Assembly: GCF_020382885.2 (NCBI RefSeq)
Contig: NC_058515.1
Coordinates: 5,191,223-5,255,222, forward strand
Length of the DNA: 64,000 nt
Reading direction: 5' to 3'
DNA from: Scatophagus argus
Lineage: Eukaryota > Chordata > Actinopteri > Scatophagidae
Shown here: piece by piece, positions 13,585-26,504 of the stretch
Layout: each line of letters starts with the position of its first letter
Numbering within the stretch: the first letter of the stretch is position 1
Program-made: the position numbers and the translations under genes
The notes under the pieces: generated by a model
The model's database searches: none
What the model saw: only the letters and a program-made list of their open reading frames with translations
What the model was told of the DNA's origin: nothing

Positions 13585-13597
13585 CTTTACTTTCAAC
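13585..13597 (-). terminator. snRNA 3' box of U1 gene 1 (representative)
   Basis: On the RNA strand GTTGAAAGTAAAG starts 8 nt after the RNA 3' end. It resembles the vertebrate 3' box (GTTT, 0-3 nt, AAARNNAGA), which directs Integrator-dependent 3' end formation of polymerase II snRNAs. The same sequence follows the other copies at the same distance. Confidence 0.65.
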
Positions 13598-13604
13598 ACA
13601 TTAT

Positions 13605-13768
13605 CAGGGGAGAGCGCGAACGCAGTCCCCCACTACCAGAAATTATGCAGTCGAGATTCCCACATTTGGGGAATTCGCAGGGGTCAGCACAACCGGAGTG
13701 CAATGGCTGAGCCTCGCCCTGGGTGAACCACCTTCTTGATCATGGTATCTCCCCTGCCAGGTAAGTAT
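13605..13768 (-). ncRNA. rnu1: U1 snRNA, array copy 1
   Basis: This is U1 small nuclear RNA, the spliceosomal RNA that pairs with 5' splice sites. On the minus strand it starts AUACUUACCUGG (the 5' splice-site recognition sequence) and ends CUCUCCCCUG, for exactly 164 nt, the vertebrate length. Loop I reads AUCAAGAAG (U1-70K site), loop II AUUGCACUCC (U1A site), the Sm site AAUUUCUGG, and stem-loop IV closes with CUGCGUUCGCG. Differences from human U1 as I recall it are few: A33 in loop I, a UA-to-AU swap in stem III that keeps pairing, and C for U near the 3' end. The PSE core is ACCGCAAG. The SPH element is the ATG form. It is the most downstream copy in the direction of transcription. Confidence 0.97.
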
Positions 13769-13811
13769 GAGTTGTACAGCTCAGAGACAGTGGAGTCTTC
13801 CACAGACAAAT

Positions 13812-13830
13812 CACTCTGACTTGCGGTGCT
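13812..13830 (-). promoter_or_regulatory. Proximal sequence element (PSE) of U1 gene 1 (representative)
   Basis: AGCACCGCAAGTCAGAGTG on the RNA strand spans -62 to -44. It matches the pattern of the human U1 PSE (ACCG, a short gap, GT, then AGAGTG), which binds SNAPc. There is no TATA box near -25, as expected for a polymerase II rather than polymerase III snRNA gene. Other copies carry this or the variants ACCGTAAG, ACCGTCAG or ACCATAAG at the same position. Confidence 0.8.
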
Positions 13831-13955
13831 GAAAATCCACGCTTATCCAAACCAGTGTCTATGAAAAGGTTTTTGGATCTGCTGTGATATAATATAATAA
13901 AGGCTTTGTACTAACACTGACAAAAATTATTTACATTTTACTAGACAAATGATGG

Positions 13956-13978
13956 CTACAGTTCCCATCATGCAATGC
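13956..13978 (-). promoter_or_regulatory. Distal element: SPH/ZNF143 site of U1 gene 1 (representative)
   Basis: TTCCCATCATGCAATGC (plus strand) lies about 190-210 bp upstream of the RNA start. It fits the SPH/Staf (ZNF143) site found in snRNA distal sequence elements. Most other copies read TTCCCATCGTGCAATGC, one base off. No clean octamer (ATGCAAAT) is next to it; ATTTGT nearby on the RNA strand is a weak candidate. Confidence 0.75.
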
Positions 13979-14667
13979 TGTACTAACACACAAAAGGCTA
14001 ATCTGAAATGACCAGTTGTGTCTATTTTACCCCCAACAAATGAGTGACAGCCCTAGAGCTGGTTCAAATGTGCCACAGCTAAATCACACTGTAATCTGAA
14101 GTTGTTTGAGCCACCTTTAAAAGCCAGAGAACATAATAAAAACATATAAAACACGTTTTTTCCCCTCAAACCACAACCACTTCCTGTGACTCTGTTTACC
14201 GATGGGAGGGAACTCGGATTGCTGCTAGTGCCCTCTACTGTTCTGGAGTAGAGTTGTTTTACTGAACAGGATTTGGACATGCTGCAGACAGTGAGGAAAA
14301 AAAGCTTGGCAGCACTTAAAATGACCATGCAGTTGAAATAATAACTTACTCAACTCTTTATTGTACGGCTGTTGTATTCAACTACATTACTTTCAGGGGG
14401 AAGCAGGCAACAGAAAACCAGAGAATGTTATGCCCACATCGTCACAGCAACCCATCTCCAACATAACATCTGGGATGAAGTTGCATCCCTCCAGAGAACA
14501 TGAAAACACTGAACCCCTAGAAATCAAAAGGAGCTGACCCAACTCTACACCAAGACTTTATACACAAAGTCAATGCAAAGAAAACTGCAAACTACAAAAG
14601 ACATTCCCATAACACTGACCAGGAGATAATCAAAACTTACTACTCAACTTTACTTTCAACACATTAT

Positions 14668-14831
14668 CAGGGGAGAGCGCGAACGCAGTCCCCCACTACC
14701 AGAAATTATGCAGTCGAGATTCCCACATTTGGGGAATTCGCAGGGGTCAGCACAACCGGAGTGCAATGGCTGAGCCTCGCCCTGGGTGAACCACCTTCTT
14801 GATCATGGTATCTCCCCTGCCAGGTAAGTAT
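14668..14831 (-). ncRNA. rnu1: U1 snRNA, array copy 2
   Basis: The 164-nt RNA is identical to copy 1. The PSE core is ACCGTAAG. SPH is present (15014-15036), GTG form. Confidence 0.96.
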
Positions 14832-15737
14832 GAGTTGTACAGCTCAGGGACAGTGGAGTCTTCCACAGACAAATCACTCTGACTTACGGTGCTTAAAATC
14901 CATGCTTACCAAAACCAGTGTCCATAGAAATGCTTTTTGGATCTGCAGTGATATAATAAAGCTTTTACACGAATACTGGCAAAATTATTTACATTTTACT
15001 AGACAAATGATGGCTACAGTTCCCATCGTGCAATGCTGTACTAACACACAAAAGGCTAATCTGAAATGACCAGTTGTGTCTACTTTACCCCCAACAAATG
15101 AGTGACAGCCCTAGAGCTGGTTCAAATGTGCCACAGCTAAATCACACTGTAATCTGAAGTTGTTTGAGCCACCTTTAAAAGCCAGAGAACATAATAAAAA
15201 CATATAAAACACGTTTTTTCCCCTCAAACCACAACCACTTCCTGTGAGTCTGTCCACTGATGGGAGGGAACTCATATTCCTGCTAGTGCCCCCTACTGTT
15301 CTTTAGCAGAGTTGTTTTACTGAACAGGATTTGGACATGCTGCAGACAGTTAGGCAAACAAGTTTAAACGACCATGGAGTTGAAACAATACCTCTCTTAC
15401 ACAACTCTTTATTGTAGGACTGTTGTTTTCAACTGCATTACTTTCAGGGAGAAACAGGCAACAGAAAAAAAAAAAATCAGACAACGTTGTGCCCACATCG
15501 CCACAGCAACCCATCTCCAACATAACATCTGGGATGAAGCTGCATCCCTCCAGAGCACATGAAAAGACTGAACCCCTAGAAAGCAAAATGAGCTGACCCA
15601 ACTCTACACCAAGACTTTATACACAAAGTCAATGCAAGAAAATTATAAACTACAAAAGACATTCCCATAACACTGACCAGGAGATAATCAAAAGTTACCA
15701 CTCCAGCTCCCACTCAATTTCACTTTCAACACATTAT

Positions 15738-15901
15738 CAGGGGAGAGCGCGAACGCAGTCCCCCACTACCAGAAATTATGCAGTCGAGATTCCCACATTT
15801 GGGGAATTCGCAGGGGTCAGCACAACCGGAGTGCAATGGCTGAGCCTCGCCCTGGGTGAACCACCTTCTTGATCATGGTATCTCCCCTGCCAGGTAAGTA
15901 T
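15738..15901 (-). ncRNA. rnu1: U1 snRNA, array copy 3
   Basis: The RNA is identical to copy 1. The PSE core is ACCGTAAG. SPH is present (16089-16111), ATG form. Confidence 0.96.
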
Positions 15902-16812
15902 GAGTTGTACAGCTCAGGGACAGTGGAGTCTTCCACAGACAAATCACTCTGACTTACGGTGCTTAAAATCCACGCTTATCAAAACCAGTGTCTATGGAAA
16001 GGTTTTTGGATCTGCCGTGATATAATATAATAAAGGCTTTGTACTAACACTGACAAAAATTATTTACATTTTACTAGACAAATGATGGCTACAGTTCCCA
16101 TCATGCAATGCTGTACTACCACACAAAAGGCTAATCTGAAATGACCAGTTGTGTCTATTTTACTCCCAACAAATGAGTGACAGCCCTAGAGCTGGTTCAA
16201 ATGTGCCACAGCTAAATCACACTGTAATCTGAAGTTGTTTGAGCCACCTTTAAAAGCCAGAGAACATAATAAAAACATATAAAACACGTTTTTTCCCCTC
16301 AAACCACAACCACTTCCTGTGACTCTGTTCACCGATGGGAGGGAACTCGAATTGCTGCTAGTGCCCTCTACTGTTCTGGAGTAGAGTTGTTTTACTGAAC
16401 AGGATTTGGACATGCTGTAGACAGTGAGAAAAAAAAGTTTGGCAGCACTTAAAATGACCATGCAGTTGAAATAATAACTTACTCAACTCTTTATTGTACG
16501 GCTGTTGTATTCAACTGCATTACTTTCAGGGGGAAGCAGGCAACAGAAAACCAGAGAATGTTATGCTCACATTGTTACAGCAACCCATCTCCAACATAAC
16601 ATCTGGGATGAAGCTGCATCCCTCCAGAGTACATGAAAAGACTGAACCCCTAGAAATCAAAACTAGCTGACCCAACTCTACACCAAGACTTTATACACAA
16701 AGTCAATGCAAAGAAAATTATAAACTACAAAAGACATTCCCATAACACTGACCAGGAGATAATCAAAAGCTACCACTCCAGCTCCCACTCAACTTTACTT
16801 TCAACACATTAT

Positions 16813-16976
16813 CAGGGGAGAGCGCGAACGCAGTCCCCCACTACCAGAAATTATGCAGTCGAGATTCCCACATTTGGGGAATTCGCAGGGGTCAGCACAA
16901 CCGGAGTGCAATGGCTGAGCCTCGCCCTGGGTGAACCACCTTCTTGATCATGGTATCTCCCCTGCCAGGTAAGTAT
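16813..16976 (-). ncRNA. rnu1: U1 snRNA, array copy 4
   Basis: The RNA is identical to copy 1. The PSE core is ACCGCAAG. SPH is present, GTG form. Confidence 0.96.
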
Positions 16977-17883
16977 GAGTTGTACAGCTCAGGGACAGTG
17001 GAGTCTTCCACAGACAAATCACTCTGACTTGCGGTGCTTAAAATCCATGCTAACCAAAACCAGTGTCCATAGAAATGCTTTTTGGATCTGCAGTGATATA
17101 ATAAAGCTTTTACACGAATACTGGCAAAATTATTTACATTTTACTAGACAAATGATGGCTACAGTTCCCATCGTGCAATGCTGTACTAACACACAAAAGG
17201 CTAATCTGAAATGACCAGTTGTGTCTATTTTACCCCCAACAAATGAGTGACAGCCCTAGAGCTGGTTCAAATGTGCCACAGCTAAACCACACTGTAATCT
17301 GAAGTTGTTTGAGCCACCTTTAAAAGCCAGAGAACATAATAAAAACATATAAAACACGTTTTTTCCCCTCAAACCACAACCACTTCCTGTGAGTCTGTCC
17401 ACTGATGGGAGGGAACTCATATTCCTGCTAGTGCCCCCTACTGTTCTTTAGTAGAGTTGTTTTACTGAACAGGATTTGGACATGCTGTAGACAGTTAGGC
17501 AAACAAGTTTAAACGACCATGGAGTTGAAACAATACCTCTCTTACACAACTCTTTATTGTAGGACTGTTGTATTCAACTGCATTACTTTCAGGGAGAAAC
17601 AGGCAACAGAAAAAAAAAAAATCAGGCAACGTTGTGCCCACATCGTCACAGCAACCCATCTCCAACATAACATCTGGGATGAAGCTGCATCCCTCCAGAG
17701 TACATGAAAAGACTGAACCCCTAGAAATCAAAACGAGCTGACCCAACTCTACACCAAGACTTTATACACAAAGTCAATGCAAAGAAAATTATAAACTACA
17801 AAAGACATTCCCATAACACTGACCAGGAGATAATCAAAAGTTACCACTCCAGCTCCCACTCAACTTCACTTTCAACACATTAT

Positions 17884-18047
17884 CAGGGGAGAGCGCGAAC
17901 GCAGTCCCCCACTACCAGAAATTATGCAGTCGAGATTCCCACATTTGGGGAATTCGCAGGGGTCAGCACAACCGGAGTGCAATGGCTGAGCCTCGCCCTG
18001 GGTGAACCACCTTCTTGATCATGGTATCTCCCCTGCCAGGTAAGTAT
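17884..18047 (-). ncRNA. rnu1: U1 snRNA, array copy 5
   Basis: The RNA is identical to copy 1. The PSE core is ACCGTAAG. SPH is present, GTG form. Confidence 0.96.
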
Positions 18048-18955
18048 GAGTTGTACAGCTCAGAGACAGTGGAGTCTTCCACAGACAAATCACTCTGACT
18101 TACGGTGCTTAAAATCCATGCTTACCAAAACCAGTGTCCATAGAAATGCTTTTTGGATCTGCAGTGATATAATAAAGCTTTTACACGAATACTGGCAAAA
18201 TTATTTACATTTTACTAGACAAATGATGGCTACAGTTCCCATCGTGCAATGCTGTACTAACACACAAAAGGCTAATCTGAAATGACCAGTTGTGTCTACT
18301 TTACCCCCAACAAATGAGTGACAGCCCTAGAGCTGGTTCAAATGTGCCACAGCTATATCACACTGTAATCTGAAGTTGTTTGAGCCACCTTTAAAAGCCA
18401 GAGAACATAATAAAAACATATAAAACACGTTTTTTCCCCTCAAACCACAACCACTTCCTGTGAGTCTGTCCACTGATGGGAGGGAACTCATATTCCTGCT
18501 AGTGCCCCCTACTGTTCTTTAGCAGAGTTGTTTTACTGAACAGGATTTGGACATGCTGCAGACAGTTAGGCAAACAAGTTTAAACGACCATGGAGTTGAA
18601 ACAATACCTCTCTTACACAACTCTTTATTGTAGGACTGTTGTTTTCAACTGCATTACTTTCAGGGAGAAACAGGCAACAGAAAAAAAAAAAAATCAGACA
18701 ACGTTGTGCCCACATCGCCACAGCAACCCATCTCCAACATAACATCTGGGATGAAGCTGCATCCCTCCAGAGTACATGAAAAGACTGAACCCCTAGAAAT
18801 CAAAACGAGCTGACCCAACTCTACACCAAGACTTTATACACAAAGTCAATGCAAAGAAAATTATAAACTACAAAAGACATTCCCATAACACTGACCAGGA
18901 TATAATCCAAAGTTACCACTCCAGGTCCCACTCAACTTTACTTTCAACACATTAT

Positions 18956-19119
18956 CAGGGGAGAGCGCGAACGCAGTCCCCCACTACCAGAAATTATGCA
19001 GTCGAGATTCCCACATTTGGGGAATTCGCAGGGGTCAGCACAACCGGAGTGCAATGGCTGAGCCTCGCCCTGGGTGAACCACCTTCTTGATCATGGTATC
19101 TCCCCTGCCAGGTAAGTAT
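18956..19119 (-). ncRNA. rnu1: U1 snRNA, array copy 6
   Basis: The RNA is identical to copy 1. The PSE core is ACCGTAAG. SPH is present, ATG form. Its upstream spacer closely matches that of copy 3. Confidence 0.96.
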
Positions 19120-20030
19120 GAGTTGTACAGCTCAGAGACAGTGGAGTCTTCCACAGACAAATCACTCTGACTTACGGTGCTTAAAATCCACGCTTATCAA
19201 AACCAGTGTCTATGGAAAGGTTTTTGGATCTGCCGTGATATAATATAATAAAGGCTTTGTACTAACACTGACAAAAATTATTTACATTTTACTAGACAAA
19301 TGATGGCTACAGTTCCCATCATGCAATGCTGTACTACCACACAAAAGGCTAATCTGAAATGACCAGTTGTGTCTATTTTACTCCCAACAAATGAGTGACA
19401 GCCCTAGAGCTGGTTCAAATGTGCCACAGCTAAATCACACTGTAATCTGAAGTTGTTTGAGCCACCTTTAAAAGCCAGAGAACATAATAAAAACATATAA
19501 AACACGTTTTTTCCCCTCAAACCACAACCACTTCCTGTGACTCTGTTCACCGATGGGAGGCAACTCGAATTGCTGCTAGTGCCCTCTACTGTTCTGGAGT
19601 AGAGTTGTTTTACTGAACAGGATTTGGACATGCTGCAGACAGTGAGAAAAAAAAGTTTGGCAGCACTTAAAATGACCATGCAGTTGAAATAATAACTTAC
19701 TCAACTCTTTATTGTACGGCTGTTGTATTCAACTGCATTACTTTCAGGGGGAAGCAGGCAACAGAAAACCAGAGAATGTTATGCTCACATTGTTACAGCA
19801 ACCCATCTCCAACATAACATCTGGGATGAAGCTGCATCCCTCCAGAGTACATGAAAAGACTGAACCCCTAGAAATCAAAACTAGCTGACCCAACTCTACA
19901 CCAAGACTTTATACACAAAGTCAATGCAAAGAAAATTATAAACTACAAAAGACATTCCCATAACACTGACCAGGAGATAATCAAAAGTTACCACTCCAGC
20001 TCCCACTCAATTTCACTTTCAACACATTAT

Positions 20031-20194
20031 CAGGGGAGAGCGCGAACGCAGTCCCCCACTACCAGAAATTATGCAGTCGAGATTCCCACATTTGGGGAAT
20101 TCGCAGGGGTCAGCACAACCGGAGTGCAATGGCTGAGCCTCGCCCTGGGTGAACCACCTTCTTGATCATGGTATCTCCCCTGCCAGGTAAGTAT
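20031..20194 (-). ncRNA. rnu1: U1 snRNA, array copy 7
   Basis: The RNA is identical to copy 1. The PSE core is ACCGTCAG. SPH is present, GTG form. It is the first half of a 2,149-bp dimer repeated as copies 9-10. Confidence 0.96.
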
Positions 20195-21107
20195 GAGTTG
20201 TACAGCTCAGGGACAGTGGAGTCTTCCACAGACAAATCACTCTGACTGACGGTGCTTAAAATCCACGCTTATCAAAACCAGTGTCTATGGAAAGGTTTTT
20301 GGATCTGCCGTGATATAATATAATAAAGGCTTTGTACTAACACTGACAAAAATTATTTACATTTTACTAGACAAATGATGGCTACAGTTCCCATCGTGCA
20401 ATGCTGTACTAACACACAAAAGGCTAATCTGAAATGACCAGTTGTGTCTATTTTACCCCCAACAAATGAGTGACAGCCCTAGAGCTGGTTCAAATGTGCC
20501 ACAGCTAAATCACACTGTAATCTGAAGTTGTTTGAGCCACCTTTAAAAGCCAGAGAACATAATAAAAACATATAAAACACGTTTTTTCCCCTCAAAGCAC
20601 AACCACTTCGTGTGAGTCTGTCCACTGATGGGAGGGAACTCATATTCCTGCTAGTGCCCCCTACTGTTCTTTAGTAGAATTGTTTTACTGAACAGGATTT
20701 GGACATGCTGTAGACAGTTAGGCAAACAAGTTTAAACGACCATGGAGTTGAAACAATACCTCTCTTACACAACTCTTTATTGTAGGACTGTTGTATTCAA
20801 CTGCATTACTTTCAGGGAGAAACAGGCAACAGAAAAAAAAAAAAATCAGACAACGTTGTGCCCACATCGCCACAGCAACCCATCTCCAACATAACATCTG
20901 GGACGAAGCTGCATCCCTCCAGAGCACATGAAAAGACTGAACCCCTAGAAATCAAAACGAGCTGACCCAACTCTACACCAAGACTTTATACACAAAGTCA
21001 ATGCAAAGAAAATTATAAACTACAAAAGACATTCCCATAACACTGACCAGGAGATAATCAAAAGTTACCACTCCAGTTCCTACTCAACTTTACTTTCAAC
21101 ACATTAT

Positions 21108-21271
21108 CAGGGGAGAGCGCGAACGCAGTCCCCCACTACCAGAAATTATGCAGTCGAGATTCCCACATTTGGGGAATTCGCAGGGGTCAGCACAACCGGA
21201 GTGCAATGGCTGAGCCTCGCCCTGGGTGAACCACCTTCTTGATCATGGTATCTCCCCTGCCAGGTAAGTAT
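21108..21271 (-). ncRNA. rnu1: U1 snRNA, array copy 8
   Basis: The RNA is identical to copy 1. The PSE core is ACCGCAAG. SPH is present. It is the second half of the 2,149-bp dimer and pairs with copy 10. Confidence 0.96.
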
Positions 21272-22179
21272 GAGTTGTACAGCTCAGAGACAGTGGAGTC
21301 TTCCACAGACAAATCACTCTGACTTGCGGTGCTTAAAATCCATGCTAACCAAAACCAGTGTCCATAGAAATGCTTTTTGGATCTGCAGTGATATAATAAA
21401 GCTTTTACACGAATACTGGCAAAATTATTTACATTTTACTAGACAAATGATGGCTACAGTTCCCATCGTGCAATGCTGTACTAACACACAAAAGGCTAAT
21501 CTGAAATGACCAGTTGTGTCTATTTTACCCCCAACAAATGAGTGACAGCCCTAGAGCTGGTTCAAATGTGCCACAGCTAAATCACACTGTAATCTGAAGT
21601 TGTTTGAGCCACCTTTAAAAGCCAGAGAACATAATAAAAACATATAAAACACGTTTTTTCCCCTCAAAGCACAACCACTTCGTGTGAGTCTGTCCACTGA
21701 TGGGAGGGAACTCATATTCCTGCTAGTGCCCCCTACTGTTCTTTAGTAGAATTGTTTTACTGAACAGGATTTGGACATGCTGTAGACAGTTAGGCAAACA
21801 AGTTTAAACGACCATGGAGTTGAAACAATACCTCTCTTACACAACTCTTTATTGTAGGACTGTTGTATTCAACTGCATTACTTTCACGGAGAAACAGGCA
21901 ACAGAAAAAAAAAAAAATCAGACAACGTTGTGCCCACATCGCCACAGCAACCCATCTCCAACATAACATCTGGGATGAAGCTGCATCCCTCCAGAGTACA
22001 TGAAAAGACTGAACCCCTAGAAATCAAAACGAGCTGACCCAACTCTACACCAAGACTTTATACACAAAGTCAATGCAAAGAAAATTATAAACTACAAAAG
22101 ACATTCCCATAACACTGACCAGGAGATAATCAAAAGTTACCACTCCAGTTCCTACTCAACTTTACTTTCAACACATTAT

Positions 22180-22343
22180 CAGGGGAGAGCGCGAACGCAG
22201 TCCCCCACTACCAGAAATTATGCAGTCGAGATTCCCACATTTGGGGAATTCGCAGGGGTCAGCACAACCGGAGTGCAATGGCTGAGCCTCGCCCTGGGTG
22301 AACCACCTTCTTGATCATGGTATCTCCCCTGCCAGGTAAGTAT
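22180..22343 (-). ncRNA. rnu1: U1 snRNA, array copy 9
   Basis: The RNA is identical to copy 1. The PSE core is ACCGTCAG. SPH is present. It is a dimer partner of copy 7, exactly 2,149 bp away. Confidence 0.96.
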
Positions 22344-23256
22344 GAGTTGTACAGCTCAGGGACAGTGGAGTCTTCCACAGACAAATCACTCTGACTGACG
22401 GTGCTTAAAATCCACGCTTATCAAAACCAGTGTCTATGGAAAGGTTTTTGGATCTGCCGTGATATAATATAATAAAGGCTTTGTACTAACACTGACAAAA
22501 ATTATTTACATTTTACTAGACAAATGATGGCTACAGTTCCCATCGTGCAATGCTGTACTAACACACAAAAGGCTAATCTGAAATGACCAGTTGTGTCTAT
22601 TTTACCCCCAACAAATGAGTGACAGCCCTAGAGCTGGTTCAAATGTGCCACAGCTAAATCACACTGTAATCTGAAGTTGTTTGAGCCACCTTTAAAAGCC
22701 AGAGAACATAATAAAAACATATAAAACACGTTTTTTCCCCTCAAAGCACAACCACTTCGTGTGAGTCTGTCCACTGATGGGAGGGAACTCATATTCCTGC
22801 TAGTGCCCCCTACTGTTCTTTAGTAGAATTGTTTTACTGAACAGGATTTGGACATGCTGTAGACAGTTAGGCAAACAAGTTTAAACGACCATGGAGTTGA
22901 AACAATACCTCTCTTACACAACTCTTTATTGTAGGACTGTTGTATTCAACTGCATTACTTTCAGGGAGAAACAGGCAACAGAAAAAAAAAAAAATCAGAC
23001 AACGTTGTGCCCACATCGCCACAGCAACCCATCTCCAACATAACATCTGGGACGAAGCTGCATCCCTCCAGAGCACATGAAAAGACTGAACCCCTAGAAA
23101 TCAAAACGAGCTGACCCAACTCTACACCAAGACTTTATACACAAAGTCAATGCAAAGAAAATTATAAACTACAAAAGACATTCCCATAACACTGACCAGG
23201 AGATAATCAAAAGTTACCACTCCAGTTCCTACTCAACTTTACTTTCAACACATTAT

Positions 23257-23420
23257 CAGGGGAGAGCGCGAACGCAGTCCCCCACTACCAGAAATTATGC
23301 AGTCGAGATTCCCACATTTGGGGAATTCGCAGGGGTCAGCACAACCGGAGTGCAATGGCTGAGCCTCGCCCTGGGTGAACCACCTTCTTGATCATGGTAT
23401 CTCCCCTGCCAGGTAAGTAT
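23257..23420 (-). ncRNA. rnu1: U1 snRNA, array copy 10
   Basis: The RNA is identical to copy 1. The PSE core is ACCGCAAG. SPH is present. It lies exactly 2,149 bp from copy 8. Confidence 0.96.
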
Positions 23421-24328
23421 GAGTTGTACAGCTCAGAGACAGTGGAGTCTTCCACAGACAAATCACTCTGACTTGCGGTGCTTAAAATCCATGCTAACCA
23501 AAACCAGTGTCCATAGAAATGCTTTTTGGATCTGCAGTGATATAATAAAGCTTTTACACGAATACTGGCAAAATTATTTACATTTTACTAGACAAATGAT
23601 GGCTACAGTTCCCATCGTGCAATGCTGTACTAACACACAAAAGGCTAATCTGAAATGACCAGTTGTGTCTATTTTACCCCCAACAAATGAGTGACAGCCC
23701 TAGAGCTGGTTCAAATGTGCCACAGCTAAATCACACTGTAATCTGAAGTTGTTTGAGCCACCTTTAAAAGCCAGAGAACATAATAAAAACATATAAAACA
23801 CGTTTTTTCCCCTCAAAGCACAACCACTTCGTGTGAGTCTGTCCACTGATGGGAGGGAACTCATATTCCTGCTAGTGCCCCCTACTGTTCTTTAGTAGAA
23901 TTGTTTTACTGAACAGGATTTGGACATGCTGTAGACAGTTAGGCAAACAAGTTTAAACGACCATGGAGTTGAAACAATACCTCTCTTACACAACTCTTTA
24001 TTGTAGGACTGTTGTATTCAACTGCATTACTTTCACGGAGAAACAGGCAACAGAAAAAAAAAAAAATCAGACAACGTTGTGCCCACATCGCCACAGCAAC
24101 CCATCTCCAACATAACATCTGGGATGAAGCTGCATCCCTCCAGAGCACATGAAAAGACTGAACCCCTAGAAATCAAAACGAGCTGACCCAACTCTACACC
24201 AAGACTTTATACACAAAGTCAATGCAAAGAAAATTATAAACTACAAAAGACATTCCCATAACACTGACCAGGAGATAATCAAAAGTTACCACTCCAGTTC
24301 CTACTCAACTTTACTTTCAACACATTAT

Positions 24329-24492
24329 CAGGGGAGAGCGCGAACGCAGTCCCCCACTACCAGAAATTATGCAGTCGAGATTCCCACATTTGGGGAATTC
24401 GCAGGGGTCAGCACAACCGGAGTGCAATGGCTGAGCCTCGCCCTGGGTGAACCACCTTCTTGATCATGGTATCTCCCCTGCCAGGTAAGTAT
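24329..24492 (-). ncRNA. rnu1: U1 snRNA, array copy 11 (no SPH element)
   Basis: The RNA is identical to copy 1 and the PSE core is ACCGTCAG. The upstream spacer is shortened: GATGGCTA runs straight into AATCACACTG near 24678, and the SPH site is missing. The unit is 946 bp. Confidence 0.94.
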
Positions 24493-25274
24493 GAGTTGTA
24501 CAGCTCAGGGACAGTGGAGTCTTCCACAGACAAATCACTCTGACTGACGGTGCTTAAAATCCACGCTTATCAAAACCAGTGTCCATGGAAAGGTTTTTGG
24601 ATCTGCTGTGATACAATATAATAAAGCTTTTACACGAATACTGGCAAAATGATTTACATTTTAAGAGACAAATGATGGCTAAATCACACTGTGATCTGAA
24701 GTTGTTTGAGCCACCTTTAAAAGCCGAATAAAAACAAAAAAACACGTTTTTTCCCCTCAAAGCACAACCACTTCGTGTGAGTCTGTCCACTGATGGGAGG
24801 GAACTCATATTCCTGCTAGTGCCCCCTACTGTTCTTTAGTAGAGTTGTTTTACTGAACAGGATTTGGACATGCTGTAGACAGTTAGGCAAACAAGTTTAA
24901 ACGACCATGGAGTTGAAACAATACCTCTCTTACACAACTCTTTATTGTAGGACTGTTGTATTCAACTGCATTATTTTCACGGAGAAACAGGCAACAGAAA
25001 AAAAAAAAAAAATCAGACAACGTTGTGCCCACATCGCCACAGCAACCCATCTCCAACATAACATCTGGGACGAAGCTGCATCCCTCCAGAGCACATGAAA
25101 AGACTGAACCCCTAGAAATCAAAACGATCTGACCCAACTCTACACCAAGACTTTATACACAAAGTCAATGCAAAGAAAACTGCAAACTACAAAAGACATT
25201 CCCATAACACTGACCAGGAGATAATCAAAAGTTACCACTCCAGTTCCCACTCAACTTCACTTTCAACACATTAT

Positions 25275-25438
25275 CAGGGGAGAGCGCGAACGCAGTCCCC
25301 CACTACCAGAAATTATGCAGTCGAGATTCCCACATTTGGGGAATTCGCAGGGGTCAGCACAACCGGAGTGCAATGGCTGAGCCTCGCCCTGGGTGAACCA
25401 CCTTCTTGATCATGGTATCTCCCCTGCCAGGTAAGTAT
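25275..25438 (-). ncRNA. rnu1: U1 snRNA, array copy 12
   Basis: The RNA is identical to copy 1. The PSE core is ACCGCAAG. SPH is present, GTG form. Confidence 0.96.
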
Positions 25439-26346
25439 GAGTTGTACAGCTCAGAGACAGTGGAGTCTTCCACAGACAAATCACTCTGACTTGCGGTGCT
25501 TAAAATCCATGCTAACCAAAACCAGTGTCCATAGAAATGCTTTTTGGATCTGCAGTGATATAATAAAGCTTTTACACGAATACTGGCAAAATTATTTACA
25601 TTTTACTAGACAAATGATGGCTACAGTTCCCATCGTGCAATGCTGTACTACCACACAAAAGGCTAATCTGAAATGACCAGTTGTGTCTATTTTACTCCCA
25701 ACAAATGAGTGACAGCCCTAGAGCTGGTTCAAATGTGCCACAGCTAAATCACACTGTAATCTGAAGTTGTTTGAGCCACCTTTAAAAGCCAGAGAACATA
25801 ATAAAAACATATAAAACACGTTTTTTCCCCTCAAAGCACAACCACTTCGTGTGAGTCTGTCCACTGATGGGAGGGAACTCATATTCCTGCTAGTGCCCCC
25901 TACTGTTCTTTAGTAGAATTGTTTTACTGAACAGGATTTGGACATGCTGTAGACAGTTAGGCAAACAAGTTTAAACGACCATGGAGTTGAAACAATACCT
26001 CTCTTACACAACTCTTTATTGTAGGACTGTTGTATTCAACTGCATTACTTTCACGGAGAAACAGGCAACAGAAAAAAAAAAAAATCAGACAACGTTGTGC
26101 CCACATCGCCACAGCAACCCATCTCCAACATAACATCTGGGATGAAGCTGCATCCCTCCAGAGCACATGAAAAGACTGAACCCCTAGAAATCAAAACGAG
26201 CTGACCCAACTCTACACCAAGACTTTATACACAAAGTCAATGCAAAGAAAATTATAAACTACAAAAGACATTCCCATAACACTGACCAGGAGATAATCAA
26301 AAGTTACCACTCCAGTTCCTACTCAACTTTACTTTCAACACATTAT

Positions 26347-26504
26347 CAGGGGAGAGCGCGAACGCAGTCCCCCACTACCAGAAATTATGCAGTCGAGATT
26401 CCCACATTTGGGGAATTCGCAGGGGTCAGCACAACCGGAGTGCAATGGCTGAGCCTCGCCCTGGGTGAACCACCTTCTTGATCATGGTATCTCCAGGTAA
26501 GTAT
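26347..26504 (-). pseudogene. rnu1: U1 snRNA copy 13, 6-nt deletion near the 5' end (likely pseudogene)
   Basis: This copy is 158 nt rather than 164. The 5' end reads AUACUUACCUGGAGAUACC where other copies read AUACUUACCUGGCAGGGGAG. Six bases of GCAGGG are lost. They form the 5' strand of helix H, which pairs with CUGC near nt 118-121, and the base of stem I. The splice-site recognition sequence itself is intact. The upstream spacer also lacks the SPH element, so this copy is doubly impaired. A base-calling or assembly error at a short CAGG/CCAGG repeat is possible. Confidence 0.8.
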
